Assembly (NCBI GenBank): GCA_903822825.1
Contig: CAIJQQ010000016.1
Span: 62,001 to 126,000 of the forward strand
Source of the DNA: an uncultured Burkholderiales bacterium
Lineage (GTDB): Bacteria > Pseudomonadota > Gammaproteobacteria > Burkholderiales > Burkholderiaceae_C
DNA: 64,000 nucleotides
Reading direction: 5' to 3'
The translations under genes and the position numbers were made by a program. The notes below the pieces were generated by a model. It saw only the letters and a program-made list of their open reading frames with translations, was not told the origin of the DNA and did not search any database. Below are positions 39,350 through 48,669 of the stretch, one piece after another (the stretch's first letter is position 1; the number at the start of each line of letters is the position of its first letter).

Positions 39350-39958
39350 TTATTTTGAGGTGTTGGGAGCCAGTGTGCCGCGCACCCGACCACTGAGCTG
39401 GTATTGGCCCGACTGGATGTCGAAGTCCATGTTGTTGGCGGTGAACACGTCAGCGCCTCGCGTGATCTGAACTGGGTCGGACGAAAGCAGTTTCTCTTCC
39501 TTGAGCAAAGCGGTGATTTTTTCTCCGCGCAACTCGATGCGTGGCAGATCCTTGGATGCCTCTCGCACAGCCCTTGCGTCGCCAAGCAAGGTCACGCGCT
39601 CGCCGTCACCGGTGGCAATGCCTGTGCGACCCACGGCGTTCAGGTGCTGCCCTGTGTCGGTTCGGGCTTTGAAGGTGACTTTTTGGATGTGCAGTTCGTC
39701 CGTTTCAGGAAAATGGTGACCTTCGTCCCCCATGACTTCGCGCACCAGGCTGCCTTGTGCATCAAACACCTTGACCACAAACTGGCGCAAGTTGTAGTCC
39801 GGGTCCTTGCGAACCACTTTGTCTTTGGGTGCACTCCACAGGTCGGGCATGCTGCGCACCAGCCACCAACTGGCCAAGGCCAGCACGAGCATGACCAGCA
39901 AAGGCAGGTACAAGCTCAGGCGGTCCCTGAGCTTGCGCAGCAGTGGCCAAGCGCTCAT
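39350..39958 (-). CDS. lptC: LPS export ABC transporter periplasmic protein LptC
   Basis: 202-aa LptC. An N-terminal helix (LYLPLLVMLVLALASWWLV) anchors a periplasmic beta-jellyroll. Segments DYNLRQFVVKVFDAQGSLVREVMGDEGHHFPETDELHIQKVTF and LSSDPVQITRGADVFTANNMDFDIQSGQYQLSGRVRG are typical. It passes lipopolysaccharide from the LptBFG pump to LptA. Its start overlaps the kdsC stop by four bases. Confidence 0.92.
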   Translation of the reverse strand: MSAWPLLRKLRDRLSLYLPLLVMLVLALASWWLVRSMPDLWSAPKDKVVRKDPDYNLRQFVVKVFDAQGSLVREVMGDEGHHFPETDELHIQKVTFKARTDTGQHLNAVGRTGIATGDGERVTLLGDARAVREASKDLPRIELRGEKITALLKEEKLLSSDPVQITRGADVFTANNMDFDIQSGQYQLSGRVRGTLAPNTSK

Positions 39959-40533
39959 GCAGAGGGGCCTGCGTTCACGTTCGCGCCCACCTGTGCAAGC
40001 AACTGGGCGTAGTGGCCACCCGCCACCAACAGCAGGTCGCAAAAAGCACGCGCTGCGCCTTCTCCGCCGCGCTCTGTCGTCACAAAGTGAGCCACAGCTT
40101 TGGCCTGCGCATGGCCGTTGGCTGGGGCGCAGGCGAAGGCAGCGCGCTGCATGACCGGCAGGTCGGGCCAGTCGTCGCCCATGGCTGCAGCTTGCGACCA
40201 GTTGGCACCCAGTTCCTGCAAAAATGCTTCGGCCGCAGGCCACTTTTCTTCGGTGCCAAAGCGTGCATGGGTGATGCCCAGCGCCTTCATGCGCAGGCGC
40301 AGCGGTGCAGAGTCGCGTCCGCTGATGACCACAGGCGTGATGCCCGCCTTTTGCAGCAGCTTGATGCCCTGCCCGTCCAGCACGCTCAAGCGCTTGAGCG
40401 TTTCGCCTGATTCGGAAAAGTAAAGACCGCCGTCGGTCAGCACGCCGTCGACGTCGAAAAATGCAATGCGGATGCCTTGCGCCTGGAGCAGCAACTCGGG
40501 GGGGTAGTTCAGTGCGGGGATCAGGGCTTGCAT
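39955..40533 (-). CDS. kdsC: 3-deoxy-D-manno-octulosonate 8-phosphate phosphatase
   Basis: 192-aa HAD-superfamily phosphatase. The catalytic DxD motif is IRIAFFDVDGVLTDGGLYFS. The residues VISGRDSAPLRLRMKALGITH (motif II, Ser) and MGDDWPDLPVMQRAAFACAPANG (motif IV) fit KdsC, which removes phosphate from KDO-8-P on the way to lipid A-core. It lies one base after kdsD and overlaps lptC, forming the conserved KDO/LPS gene order. Confidence 0.94.
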   Translation of the reverse strand: MQALIPALNYPPELLLQAQGIRIAFFDVDGVLTDGGLYFSESGETLKRLSVLDGQGIKLLQKAGITPVVISGRDSAPLRLRMKALGITHARFGTEEKWPAAEAFLQELGANWSQAAAMGDDWPDLPVMQRAAFACAPANGHAQAKAVAHFVTTERGGEGAARAFCDLLLVAGGHYAQLLAQVGANVNAGPSA

Positions 40534-40534
40534 G

Positions 40535-41512
40535 TCAGATCACCTTGGCCCGCATCAGGTCGTTGGTGTTGAGCGCGCCGCAAAGCCGCCCCTCAGCATC
40601 GACCACCAGAATGCTGGTGATGCGGTGCGCCTCCATCATTTCGACCGCTTCGACCGCCAAGGCGTCCTTGCGGATGGTGCGCGGTTGTGCGTGCATCACC
40701 TCATGCGCTTGGAGTGCGCGCAGGTCATGGCCTTTTTCAATGAGACGGCGCAAATCGCCGTCGGTGAAAATGCCCAGCACCAAGCTGTCAGCGTCGACCA
40801 CCGCAGAAGCGCCCAAGCCTTTGTGGCTCATCTCGCGCATCAGCTCTGAGAAGCTGGCCTCGGGCAGCACGCGAGGCACAGCGTCGCCAGAGCGCATGAC
40901 GTCGTTCACATGGGTCAGCAAGCGGCGGCCGAGGGACCCACCGGGATGCGAGCGGGCAAAGTCATCTGGCTTGAAGCCGCGTGCATCGAGCAGCGCCACG
41001 GCCAGCGCGTCGCCCAGAGCCAGTTGCGCCGTGGTGCTGGCTGTGGGCGCGAGGTTGAGTGGGCAGGCCTCCTTGGCCACCGAGCTGTCGAGCACCACAT
41101 CAGCATGGCGTGCGAGCGACGAGTTCAGGCCCCCCGTGATGGCGATCAGTGGCACGCCTTGGCGCTTGAGCACGGGCAAGATGGCGACCAACTCATCGCT
41201 CTCACCGCTGTTGGAGATGGCCAGCACCACATCCACCAACTTGATCATGCCCAAGTCGCCGTGGCTGGCTTCACCCGGGTGCACGAACATTGCTGGCGTG
41301 CCCGTGGAGGCCAGCGTGGCCGCGATCTTGCGGCCGATGTGACCACTCTTGCCCATGCCGGTCACCACCACGCGGCCCTTGACCTGCAGCACCATCTCTA
41401 CCGCTTTGACAAAGCGCTCGTCCAGGCGGCTTTTGAGTTCAAGCAGAGCGGCCGCTTCGATGTCGAGCGTGTCTCGGGCCAACTGCAGGATGGATTGGGC
41501 GTTCAGGGTCAT
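40535..41512 (-). CDS. kdsD: D-arabinose 5-phosphate isomerase
   Basis: 325-aa enzyme that makes arabinose 5-phosphate from ribulose 5-phosphate, the first step to KDO. An N-terminal SIS domain has VVVTGMGKSGHIGRKIAATLASTGTPAMFVHPGEASHGDLGM and SNSGESDELVAILP. Two CBS domains follow, with MRSGDAVPRVLPEASFSELMREMSHKGLGASAVVDADS and AQPRTIRKDALAVEAVEMMEAHRITSILVVD. First gene of the minus-strand LPS operon, divergent from the Kef-type antiporter. Confidence 0.94.
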   Translation of the reverse strand: MTLNAQSILQLARDTLDIEAAALLELKSRLDERFVKAVEMVLQVKGRVVVTGMGKSGHIGRKIAATLASTGTPAMFVHPGEASHGDLGMIKLVDVVLAISNSGESDELVAILPVLKRQGVPLIAITGGLNSSLARHADVVLDSSVAKEACPLNLAPTASTTAQLALGDALAVALLDARGFKPDDFARSHPGGSLGRRLLTHVNDVMRSGDAVPRVLPEASFSELMREMSHKGLGASAVVDADSLVLGIFTDGDLRRLIEKGHDLRALQAHEVMHAQPRTIRKDALAVEAVEMMEAHRITSILVVDAEGRLCGALNTNDLMRAKVI

Positions 41513-41621
41513 CGACCCATTTTATCGGTCCAAGCCTGCCTTGTGGATCACAGGGAAAACAAGGACGAATGACAGCGCTGGCGCACAGAGAAAAGTCACA
41601 TTCCATTGGTACGATCAAGAC

Positions 41622-43607
41622 ATGAGTTCACTGGAGTTGACGCTGCTGTATTTGTTCGCTGCCGTGCTGGGCGTGGTGGGCTGCCGCATGCTCAAACTGC
41701 CGCCCATGCTGGGCTACTTGGCGGTGGGGGTGGTCATCGGCCCCAACGCTTTGGCGCTGGCGCAAAACTCCGAAAGCATCAAGCACCTGGCCGAGTTCGG
41801 CATCGTGTTCCTGATGTTCGTGATCGGGCTTGAATTCAACTTGCCCAAGCTGCGGGCCATGCGCCGCCATGTGTTCGGGCTTGGTTTGTTGCAGGTGGTG
41901 CTGACACTGGTCATTGTCACCGTCAGCTCCTTGTTTTTGGCCACACTCGCCCCAAGCCTGTGGAAGATGGAGTGGCAAACAGCCCTTGCTTTGTCGGGGG
42001 CCATGGCCATGAGCAGCACGGCCATCGTCATCAAGCTCTTGGCCGATCGATTGGAGCTGGAGTCCGAGCACGGCAAGCGTGTGGTCGGCGTGTTGCTGTT
42101 CCAGGACCTGGCGGTGGTGCCTTTGCTGGTGCTGATTCCGGCCTTGGGTTCACCGCCTGAAGAGTTGTTCAGCGCGCTGCTCATGGCGGGGCTGAAGGCC
42201 ACAGCGCTGATCGCCTTGCTGCTGACGGGGGGGCAGCGGGTCATGCGTTGGTGGCTCACCATCGTGGCGCGCCGCAAAAGCGAAGAGTTGTTTGTCCTCA
42301 ACCTGCTGTTGGTGACGCTGGGCCTGGCCTGGCTGACCGAGATGGCGGGCTTGAGTTTGGCGCTGGGCGCTTTCATCGCAGGCATGCTGATTTCGGAGAC
42401 CGAATACAAACACCAAGTGGAGCTGGACATTCGGCCTTTTCATGATGTGCTGCTGGGCCTGTTCTTCATCACCATCGGCATGATGCTGGACTGGCACATC
42501 GTGATCGGCCGCTGGCCGTTGGTCTTGTTGCTCACGGTGCTTCCGGTGCTGTTCAAGCTGGCGCTGGTGGCTGCGCTGGCCAAAGTCTATGGTGCCAGCC
42601 ACGGTGTGGCACTGCGCACGGGCCTGTACTTGGCGCAGGCGGGCGAGTTCGGTTTCGTGTTGCTGACACTGGGCTCTCAGAACGACCTCATTCCACCTGC
42701 GCTCCTGAACCCCGTGTTGGCGAGCATGGTGCTGTCGATGCTGGCAACGCCCTTCATCATCATGCGCAGCAACGCCCTCGTGATGAAGCTGGTGGCCAGC
42801 GAATGGCTTCAGCAGTCGCTGCAGATGACCCACATTGCGCGCAAATCCATCAACACCAGCAAACACGTCATCATTTGCGGCTACGGCCGTTGTGGCCAGA
42901 ACCTGGCGCGCATGCTGGACAAAGAAAACATCCCTTACATGGCGCTCGACCTCGACCCCGACCGCGTGCGCTTGGCCGCAGCGGCGGGCGACTCGGTCGT
43001 GTTTGGTGATGCGGGCCGGCTCCAGGCCTTGATGGCTGCGGGCCTGGCCCGTGCCAGCGCTGTGGTGGTCACTTACCTTGATGTGCCTGCCGCCATGAAG
43101 GTGCTGGGCCATACCCAAAGCCACGCCCCTCAGGTGCCCGTGATCGTGCGCACGCAAAACGACATGGACCTGGAAAAACTGCAACTGGCAGGCGCCACCG
43201 AAGTGGTGCCCGAAGCCCTCGAAGGCTCGCTCATGCTCGCCAGCCACGCACTCGCTTTGGTGGGGGTGCCCATGCGCCGGGTGATCCGCATCGTGCAGGA
43301 CCAGCGCGACGCCCGATACAACCTGCTCAAGGGCTACTTTCACGGTGCGGACGACGACACGCTTGACGAGCTGGAACACGAACGGCTGACCACCGTGAGC
43401 CTGCCCTTGGCTTCGCCCTGGCTGGGCAAGCGCGTCGAAGAGCTGGCTTTTCATGCCATGGGCGTGCGCGTGGTGAGCTTGCGCCGTGCGCAAGGCACTT
43501 CAGAACCTGTGGTTCAAGAGACCGAACTGCAAATGGGTGACACCTTGGTGTTGTCCGGAACGGTTCAGACCCTGGCTGTGGCCGAAGAAAAACTCATGAG
43601 GGGCTGA
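41622..43607 (+). CDS. Kef-type CPA2 cation:proton antiporter with RCK domain
   Basis: 661-aa protein. A 12-13 helix CPA2 exchanger domain (SLELTLLYLFAAVLGVVGCRMLKLPPMLGYLAVGVVIGPNAL to about residue 385) is followed by an RCK/TrkA-N domain with the nucleotide motif HVIICGYGRCGQNLARMLDKENIPYMALDLD, and a C-terminal TrkA-C domain. It resembles KefB/KefC potassium efflux and YbaL exchangers. No KefF/KefG partner gene is present, so glutathione control is uncertain. I start at MSSLELTLLYLF; the longer track start reads through the upstream gene. Confidence 0.9.
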   Translation: MSSLELTLLYLFAAVLGVVGCRMLKLPPMLGYLAVGVVIGPNALALAQNSESIKHLAEFGIVFLMFVIGLEFNLPKLRAMRRHVFGLGLLQVVLTLVIVTVSSLFLATLAPSLWKMEWQTALALSGAMAMSSTAIVIKLLADRLELESEHGKRVVGVLLFQDLAVVPLLVLIPALGSPPEELFSALLMAGLKATALIALLLTGGQRVMRWWLTIVARRKSEELFVLNLLLVTLGLAWLTEMAGLSLALGAFIAGMLISETEYKHQVELDIRPFHDVLLGLFFITIGMMLDWHIVIGRWPLVLLLTVLPVLFKLALVAALAKVYGASHGVALRTGLYLAQAGEFGFVLLTLGSQNDLIPPALLNPVLASMVLSMLATPFIIMRSNALVMKLVASEWLQQSLQMTHIARKSINTSKHVIICGYGRCGQNLARMLDKENIPYMALDLDPDRVRLAAAAGDSVVFGDAGRLQALMAAGLARASAVVVTYLDVPAAMKVLGHTQSHAPQVPVIVRTQNDMDLEKLQLAGATEVVPEALEGSLMLASHALALVGVPMRRVIRIVQDQRDARYNLLKGYFHGADDDTLDELEHERLTTVSLPLASPWLGKRVEELAFHAMGVRVVSLRRAQGTSEPVVQETELQMGDTLVLSGTVQTLAVAEEKLMRG

Positions 43608-43623
43608 GCAGCCCCCACGCCCA

Positions 43624-44802
43624 TCAGCCGATGCGGTGTTTGGGCTTGACCCGGGGTGAGATCACCCCGCCCAACACCACCATGCCCGCTGCGGCGATGG
43701 TGAAAGTCCAGTCCATCCAGCCTCGGTCCACGCTTTGGGCGGCGATCAGCACACCTGTGGACTGACCGAAAAACAGCATGCAAGCGAACAGTGTCACGGC
43801 ACTGCCCCTGGCTTCGGGGACCATTTGCGTGGCTTGCGTTTGCAAGGTGTTGTGCATCATGTAAAAGCCCAGCCCTGTCAGCAAGCAGCCCGCAGCGCCC
43901 AAAACAATGTGGTGCGACCAGGCCAACAGCAACAGGCCCAGCGCCACCAAAGTGCTGCCCACCTGCACCAACCCGCGCTCGCCCAGCCAGCCCAGCCAGC
44001 GTTTGGCCAGTTGGCTGTAGGCCAGCCCGCCGATGCCGTAAAACGCCATCAGCCCACCCGCCACAGAGGCGCTCAGACCCAGGTGTTGCACCAACTGGCT
44101 CGGCACAAACGCCAGCGTGCCAAAAGCCAGCGCACCTTCAATCGCCGTCACGATCAACACCCAGCGCACGCGGGGGATTCGCAGCAGTTTCAAGCTGCCC
44201 ATGGCGGCTTGCCAGTATGACCCCTCTGTCGTCAGGGGCGCGGCGCGGCGCAAAGCGGCGGTCTTGAAGTACAGCAGGCTGCTGGCCGTGAGGAACAAAA
44301 CCGACAGCACACCAAAAGCGCTGCGCCAGCCCAGGGTTTCGGCTGCAAGACCCCCAAACCATTGCCCGGCCATCATGCCGGTCACTGTGGCACTCATCAG
44401 CTTGGCCAGTGTCTCCTGACGCTGGTCGTAGGGCACTTGGTCACCCAGCCAGGCCAATGACAGCGGGATGATGCCTGCCGCAGCCGCGCCCATGGCGGCG
44501 CGTGACAGCACCAGCAGCTCAAAGTTGGGCGTCAAGGCGGTGATGACGCTGAACACACCGCAGGCCAGCGCCGCCGACATGATGACCTTGAGTTTGCCGA
44601 CACGGTCGCCCAGCGGACCGTAAAACAACTGCATCAGGCCATAGGCCACGGCAAATGCCGAGATCACCTGCGATGCCTCGCCCACACTGATCTGGAACTC
44701 GGTGGACAGGCTCACCAGCATGGGGTCGCAAACGCGCATCGAGGCCATGCTGCTGAAACCGGCCAGGCTGATCAGCCACAGGCCAGGGGTGTGTGTTTTC
44801 AT
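43624..44802 (-). CDS. MFS transporter
   Basis: 392-aa major-facilitator protein with 12 expected helices. Visible motif A-like loops are FYGPLGDRVGKLKVIMSAALACG (helix 2-3) and SQLAKRWLGWLGERGLVQVGSTLVALGLLLL. The pattern fits drug:H+ antiporter-type DHA1 carriers. Its substrate is unknown. It is a single gene, convergent with the Kef gene and divergent from the cupin gene. Confidence 0.88.
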   Translation of the reverse strand: MKTHTPGLWLISLAGFSSMASMRVCDPMLVSLSTEFQISVGEASQVISAFAVAYGLMQLFYGPLGDRVGKLKVIMSAALACGVFSVITALTPNFELLVLSRAAMGAAAAGIIPLSLAWLGDQVPYDQRQETLAKLMSATVTGMMAGQWFGGLAAETLGWRSAFGVLSVLFLTASSLLYFKTAALRRAAPLTTEGSYWQAAMGSLKLLRIPRVRWVLIVTAIEGALAFGTLAFVPSQLVQHLGLSASVAGGLMAFYGIGGLAYSQLAKRWLGWLGERGLVQVGSTLVALGLLLLAWSHHIVLGAAGCLLTGLGFYMMHNTLQTQATQMVPEARGSAVTLFACMLFFGQSTGVLIAAQSVDRGWMDWTFTIAAAGMVVLGGVISPRVKPKHRIG

Positions 44803-44923
44803 GAAGGGGGGGACTTGTCGAGACGGGCCGCCAGTCTAGCCCAGACGACGCCTCTGTCGCGCACAAAACTGACAGCGGTGCTCAGTCGCTTTAAGCTGCA
44901 ATGCATCTTGAACAGGCTTTGAC

Positions 44924-45460
44924 ATGAACACTGCTGCCAGCCCCGCCGCCAACCACGACGACCGTCTGCCCTATGCCAAACCCCAGCCTTGGGGCATGTC
45001 GCCCGACATGGTCATTCCCGATGTGGACACCGACGATGAACGCCTGTGGGCACCGATTGCCCCGGGCATTTGGTCGCGGCCTTTGCATTTGAACACTTCG
45101 GGTGGTTTTTACGTGCACCTGCTCAAGGTCAAGCGGTCGGGCTTGCTGCAGCGCCACCGCCACTCGGGCATGGTCCACGCCTATGTGCTGCGCGGCAAAT
45201 GGCTGTATTTGGAGCACGAATGGGTGGCAGAAGCCGGGGGCTATGTGTTCGAGCCGCCGGGCGAGACCCACACCTTGGTGGTGCCCGATGACTGCCAAGA
45301 CATGGTCACCATGTTCACTGTGCATGGCGCGCTCATGTACGTGGACACCCAAGGCAACGCCACCGGCTATGACGACGTGTTCACGCGCATCGAAAAGTAC
45401 CGTGCACACTTTGAAAACGTGGGGCTGGGTGCCGACTACGTGAAGAACTTCATGCGCTGA
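44924..45460 (+). CDS. cupin protein, 2,4'-dihydroxyacetophenone dioxygenase family
   Basis: 178-aa single-cupin protein. The metal motif LQRHRHSGMVHAYVLRGKWLYLEHEW holds two or three histidines, with GYVFEPPGETHTLVVPDD giving the last. The sequence resembles 2,4'-dihydroxyacetophenone dioxygenase, an iron enzyme that cleaves a C-C bond next to a carbonyl. Its real substrate may differ. A stand-alone gene closed by the terminator at 45488. Confidence 0.78.
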   Translation: MNTAASPAANHDDRLPYAKPQPWGMSPDMVIPDVDTDDERLWAPIAPGIWSRPLHLNTSGGFYVHLLKVKRSGLLQRHRHSGMVHAYVLRGKWLYLEHEWVAEAGGYVFEPPGETHTLVVPDDCQDMVTMFTVHGALMYVDTQGNATGYDDVFTRIEKYRAHFENVGLGADYVKNFMR

Positions 45461-45487
45461 GCGCGAGGCGGCAACGCGCCCATGAAA

Positions 45488-45514
45488 GAGGCCCGCATGC
45501 GCGGGCCTTTTGTT
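45488..45514. terminator. bidirectional terminator, cupin gene / livM
   Basis: GAGGCCCGC-ATGC-GCGGGCCTTTTGTT. A 7-bp stem GGCCCGC/GCGGGCC with T-rich 3' end on the plus strand and an A-rich 5' end, between two converging genes. Confidence 0.82.
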
Positions 45515-45531
45515 AGGAACGGTGGGCGCCT

Positions 45532-46491
45532 TCAGAGCGGCTTCTTGATCCAGTTGGCAATCTCACCGATGATGCCTCGGCGGAAGGCCAGCACGCAGAT
45601 CACGAAGATCACGCCTTGAATGATGGTGACCCAGGCGCCCAGATGCGCCAGGTAGTTTTCCATGCTGACGATCACGGCAGCGCCGATCAAAGGGCCAAAC
45701 AGCGTGCCCATGCCGCCCACCAGTGTCATCAGCACCACTTCGCCGGACATGGACCAGTGCACATCGGTCAGCGAGGCCAGTTGGAACACCAGCGCCTTGG
45801 TGCCGCCTGCCGTGCCGGCCAGGGCGCCAGAGATCACAAAGGCCAACAGTTTGAAGGTATCTGTGTCGTAGCCCAGCGACGTGGCGCGGTCGGGGTGCTC
45901 GCGGATCGCTTTGAGGATTTGGCCAAAAGGCGAGTGGACCACACGCCAGATCAGCAAGAAGCCCAAGAGGAAAATCGTCAGCACGAAGGCGTACATGTTG
46001 ACGTTGTTTTCGAGGTCGATCACGCCAAACAACTTGCCGCGTGGCACCGCCTGGATGCCGTCTTCGCCGCCCGTGAAGGGGACTTGCAGGCAAAAGAAGA
46101 AGACCATCTGCGCCAGCGCCAGCGTGATCATTGCAAAGTAGATGCCCTGACGTCGGATGGCCAGCAGACCCACGACCAACGCCAAGATGGCCGAGCACAC
46201 AGTGCCCAGCAGCACGCACAACTCGGGGTTGAGCCCCCAGGACTTGGCCGAGTAGGCGGCGACATAGCCGGCCGAGCCCATGAACATGGCGTGGCCGAAA
46301 GACAGCAAGCCACCAAAACCCAGCAGCAGGTTGAAGGCGCTGGCGAACAAGGCGAAGCACATCACCTTCATCAGGAAGATGGGGTAGACCCACATGGGGG
46401 CCACCGCCAGGATGCCCGCCATGAGGGCGAACGCCACCCATTGGTGTTTGTAGGATTTGGCCGAAGCGGAGGCGGAAATCTCTTGGGACAT
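45532..46491 (-). CDS. livM: branched-chain amino acid ABC transporter permease LivM
   Basis: 319-aa inner-membrane permease with about ten helices. The family signature is LLGFGGLLSFGHAMFMGSAGYVAAY and FKLLAFVISGALAGTAGGTKALVFQ, then VLMTLVGGMGTLFGPLIGAAVIVSMENYL, the EAA-like loop contacted by the ATPase. It ends the livGFKHM unit. The transport substrate, hydrophobic amino acids or a related amide or acid, cannot be fixed by sequence. Confidence 0.93.
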   Translation of the reverse strand: MSQEISASASAKSYKHQWVAFALMAGILAVAPMWVYPIFLMKVMCFALFASAFNLLLGFGGLLSFGHAMFMGSAGYVAAYSAKSWGLNPELCVLLGTVCSAILALVVGLLAIRRQGIYFAMITLALAQMVFFFCLQVPFTGGEDGIQAVPRGKLFGVIDLENNVNMYAFVLTIFLLGFLLIWRVVHSPFGQILKAIREHPDRATSLGYDTDTFKLLAFVISGALAGTAGGTKALVFQLASLTDVHWSMSGEVVLMTLVGGMGTLFGPLIGAAVIVSMENYLAHLGAWVTIIQGVIFVICVLAFRRGIIGEIANWIKKPL

Positions 46492-46495
46492 GGCT

Positions 46496-47380
46496 TTACT
46501 TCTGTGTGCCGAACAGACCGGCAGGCTTGATGAGCAGGACGATGGTCATGATCACGAAAATGACCACATTGGAGGCCTCGGGGTAGAACACCTTGGTCAG
46601 GCCTTCGATCAGGCCCAGGCCAAAGCCCGTCAAGATGGCGCCCATGATGGAGCCCATGCCACCCACCACCACCACGGCAAACACCACGATGATGAGGTCA
46701 GCGCCCATGGTCGGGTTGACCTGGTAAATCGGCGCGGCCATGACGCCCGCCAATGCGGCCAGGCCCACGCCAAAGCCGTAGGTGAGCGTGATCATGCGCG
46801 GCACGTTGATGCCAAACGCCTGCACCAGGCTCGGGTTTTCGGTGGCGGCGCGCAGGTAGCCGCCGAGCTTGGTGCGCTCAATCACGTACCAAGTGGACAG
46901 ACACACCACCAAAGACGCCACGATGACCCATGCCCGGTATTTGGGCAGGAACATGAAGCCGGTGTTGAATGCGCCTTGGAAGACTTCCGGCACAGGGTAG
47001 GGCATGCCGGAGGAGCCGAATTCGTTGCGGAACAGGCCCTGAATGATCAGCGCCAGACCGAAGGTGAGCAGCAGACCATAGAGGTGGTCAAGCTTGTAGA
47101 GCTGCTTGAGCATGGTGCGCTCGATCAGCACACCGGTGGCACCGACGATGAAGGGTGTGAGCACAAGTGCCACCCAGTAGTTGATGCCGAGTTTGTTCAG
47201 GCCCAGATAGGCCACAAAAGCACCCAGCATGTACTGGGCGCCGTGGGAGAAGTTGATGATGTTCAGCAAGCCGAAAATCACGGCCAGGCCCAAGGAGAGC
47301 AGCGCGTAAAAGGACCCGTTGATGAGTCCGATCAGCAACTGCCCGAACAGCGCTTGAGAGGGAATGCCAAAGATTTCCAT
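46496..47380 (-). CDS. livH: branched-chain amino acid ABC transporter permease LivH
   Basis: 294-aa permease. LIGLINGSFYALLSLGLAVIFGLLNIINFSHGAQYMLGAFVAY is the LivH N-terminus, and IIVVFAVVVVGGMGSIMGAILTGFGLGLIEGL the conserved cytoplasmic loop. It forms the channel with LivM. The gap to livM is 4 bp, and livK lies 33 bp upstream. Confidence 0.94.
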   Translation of the reverse strand: MEIFGIPSQALFGQLLIGLINGSFYALLSLGLAVIFGLLNIINFSHGAQYMLGAFVAYLGLNKLGINYWVALVLTPFIVGATGVLIERTMLKQLYKLDHLYGLLLTFGLALIIQGLFRNEFGSSGMPYPVPEVFQGAFNTGFMFLPKYRAWVIVASLVVCLSTWYVIERTKLGGYLRAATENPSLVQAFGINVPRMITLTYGFGVGLAALAGVMAAPIYQVNPTMGADLIIVVFAVVVVGGMGSIMGAILTGFGLGLIEGLTKVFYPEASNVVIFVIMTIVLLIKPAGLFGTQK

Positions 47381-47413
47381 GGTGATTTCAGGCTTGCGTG
47401 AACAGGTGTTGGA

Positions 47414-48628
47414 TCAGTTCTTGACCAGAGGGCAATCGCCTTCGTTCAGAGGGCGGAAGGCTTCTGTTGCAGGAATCGTGGATGCGACCTTGTAGTAGTC
47501 GTAAGGGCCTTTGGATTCCGAAGGCTTTTTGACTTCAAACAAGTACGCGGGGTGGATCTTGCGGCCGTCAGCGCGGATGTTGCCTTTGCCGAACAGGATG
47601 TCGTCGGTGGGCAGGTCCTTCATCTTGGCCACGACCTTCAGACCGTCGTCGCTCTTGCCCGCGTCCACGGCTTTCAGGTAGTGGATCACGCTGGCATAAA
47701 CGCCTGCGTGGTCAGACGAAGGCATCTTGCCACCGTGCAGTGCGGCAAAACGCTTGGACCAAGCGCGGGTGTTGTCGTTCAAATCCCAGTAGAAGGTTTC
47801 GGTCAACAGCAGGCCTTGTGCTTTGTCCAGGCCCAGCGCGTGCACGTCGGGCAGGAACACCAGCATGCCGGCGAGGTTCTGGCCGCCTTTGACGATGCCA
47901 AATTCGGAGGCTTGTTTGATGGAGTTGACCGTATCAGCGCCTGCGTTGGCCAGACCGATGATCTTGGCTTTGGAGGCTTGCGCTTGCAACAGGAAAGAAG
48001 AGAAGTCTTGTGTGGGGAAAGGTGTGCGAACCTTGCCCACCACTTTGCCGCCATTCTTGGTCACCACAGCTTCGGTGTCGCGCTCCAGGGCGTGACCGAA
48101 AGCGTAGTCAGCGGTCAAGAAGAACCAGGTGCTGCCGCCGTTTTTCACAATCGCCTTGCCGGTGCCGTTGGCCAGCATCCAGGTGTCGTACAGCCAGTGC
48201 ACCACGTTGGCGTTGCAGGCCTTGCCGGTCAGGTCGGCGGTGGCCGAGCCGGTGTTGACGTGGGCCTTGTTCTTGTCTTTGGAAATCTGGGCAATGGCCA
48301 GACCCACAGACGATGTGGGCACGTCGGTGATCATGTCGACCTTGTCGGTGTCGTACCACTGGCGGGCAATGTTCGAGCCGATGTCGGGTTTGTTTTGGTG
48401 GTCAGCGCTGAGAACTTCGACCTTCAGTGAGCTCTTGGAAGCCTTGAGGTAGTCCTCCACAGCCATCTTGGCGGCCACCACGGAGCCAGGGCCGCCGATG
48501 TCGGAGTAGGGGCCGGACATGTCGCTGAGCACGCCAATTTTGACGATGCCGTCAGAGACCTGGGCCTGTGCCGAACCGGCAAATGCACATGCGGCGAGGG
48601 CTGCCGCGGCGAGAAGTTTGCGTTTCAT
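47414..48628 (-). CDS. livK: branched-chain amino acid ABC transporter substrate-binding protein
   Basis: 404-aa periplasmic receptor of the Leu/Ile/Val-binding family. Signal peptide MKRKLLAAAALAACAFAGSAQA is followed by VKIGVLSDMSGPYSDIGGPGSVVAAKMAVEDYL. It is larger than E. coli LivK and similar to the amide/urea-type receptors of betaproteobacteria, which bind diverse ligands. Overlapping function in urea or aromatic acid uptake cannot be ruled out. It lies between the ATPase and permease genes. Confidence 0.92.
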   Translation of the reverse strand: MKRKLLAAAALAACAFAGSAQAQVSDGIVKIGVLSDMSGPYSDIGGPGSVVAAKMAVEDYLKASKSSLKVEVLSADHQNKPDIGSNIARQWYDTDKVDMITDVPTSSVGLAIAQISKDKNKAHVNTGSATADLTGKACNANVVHWLYDTWMLANGTGKAIVKNGGSTWFFLTADYAFGHALERDTEAVVTKNGGKVVGKVRTPFPTQDFSSFLLQAQASKAKIIGLANAGADTVNSIKQASEFGIVKGGQNLAGMLVFLPDVHALGLDKAQGLLLTETFYWDLNDNTRAWSKRFAALHGGKMPSSDHAGVYASVIHYLKAVDAGKSDDGLKVVAKMKDLPTDDILFGKGNIRADGRKIHPAYLFEVKKPSESKGPYDYYKVASTIPATEAFRPLNEGDCPLVKN

Positions 48629-48669
48629 GGTGATGTCTCCTGTTGAGATGGACTGTGGAAAAAAGTGAA

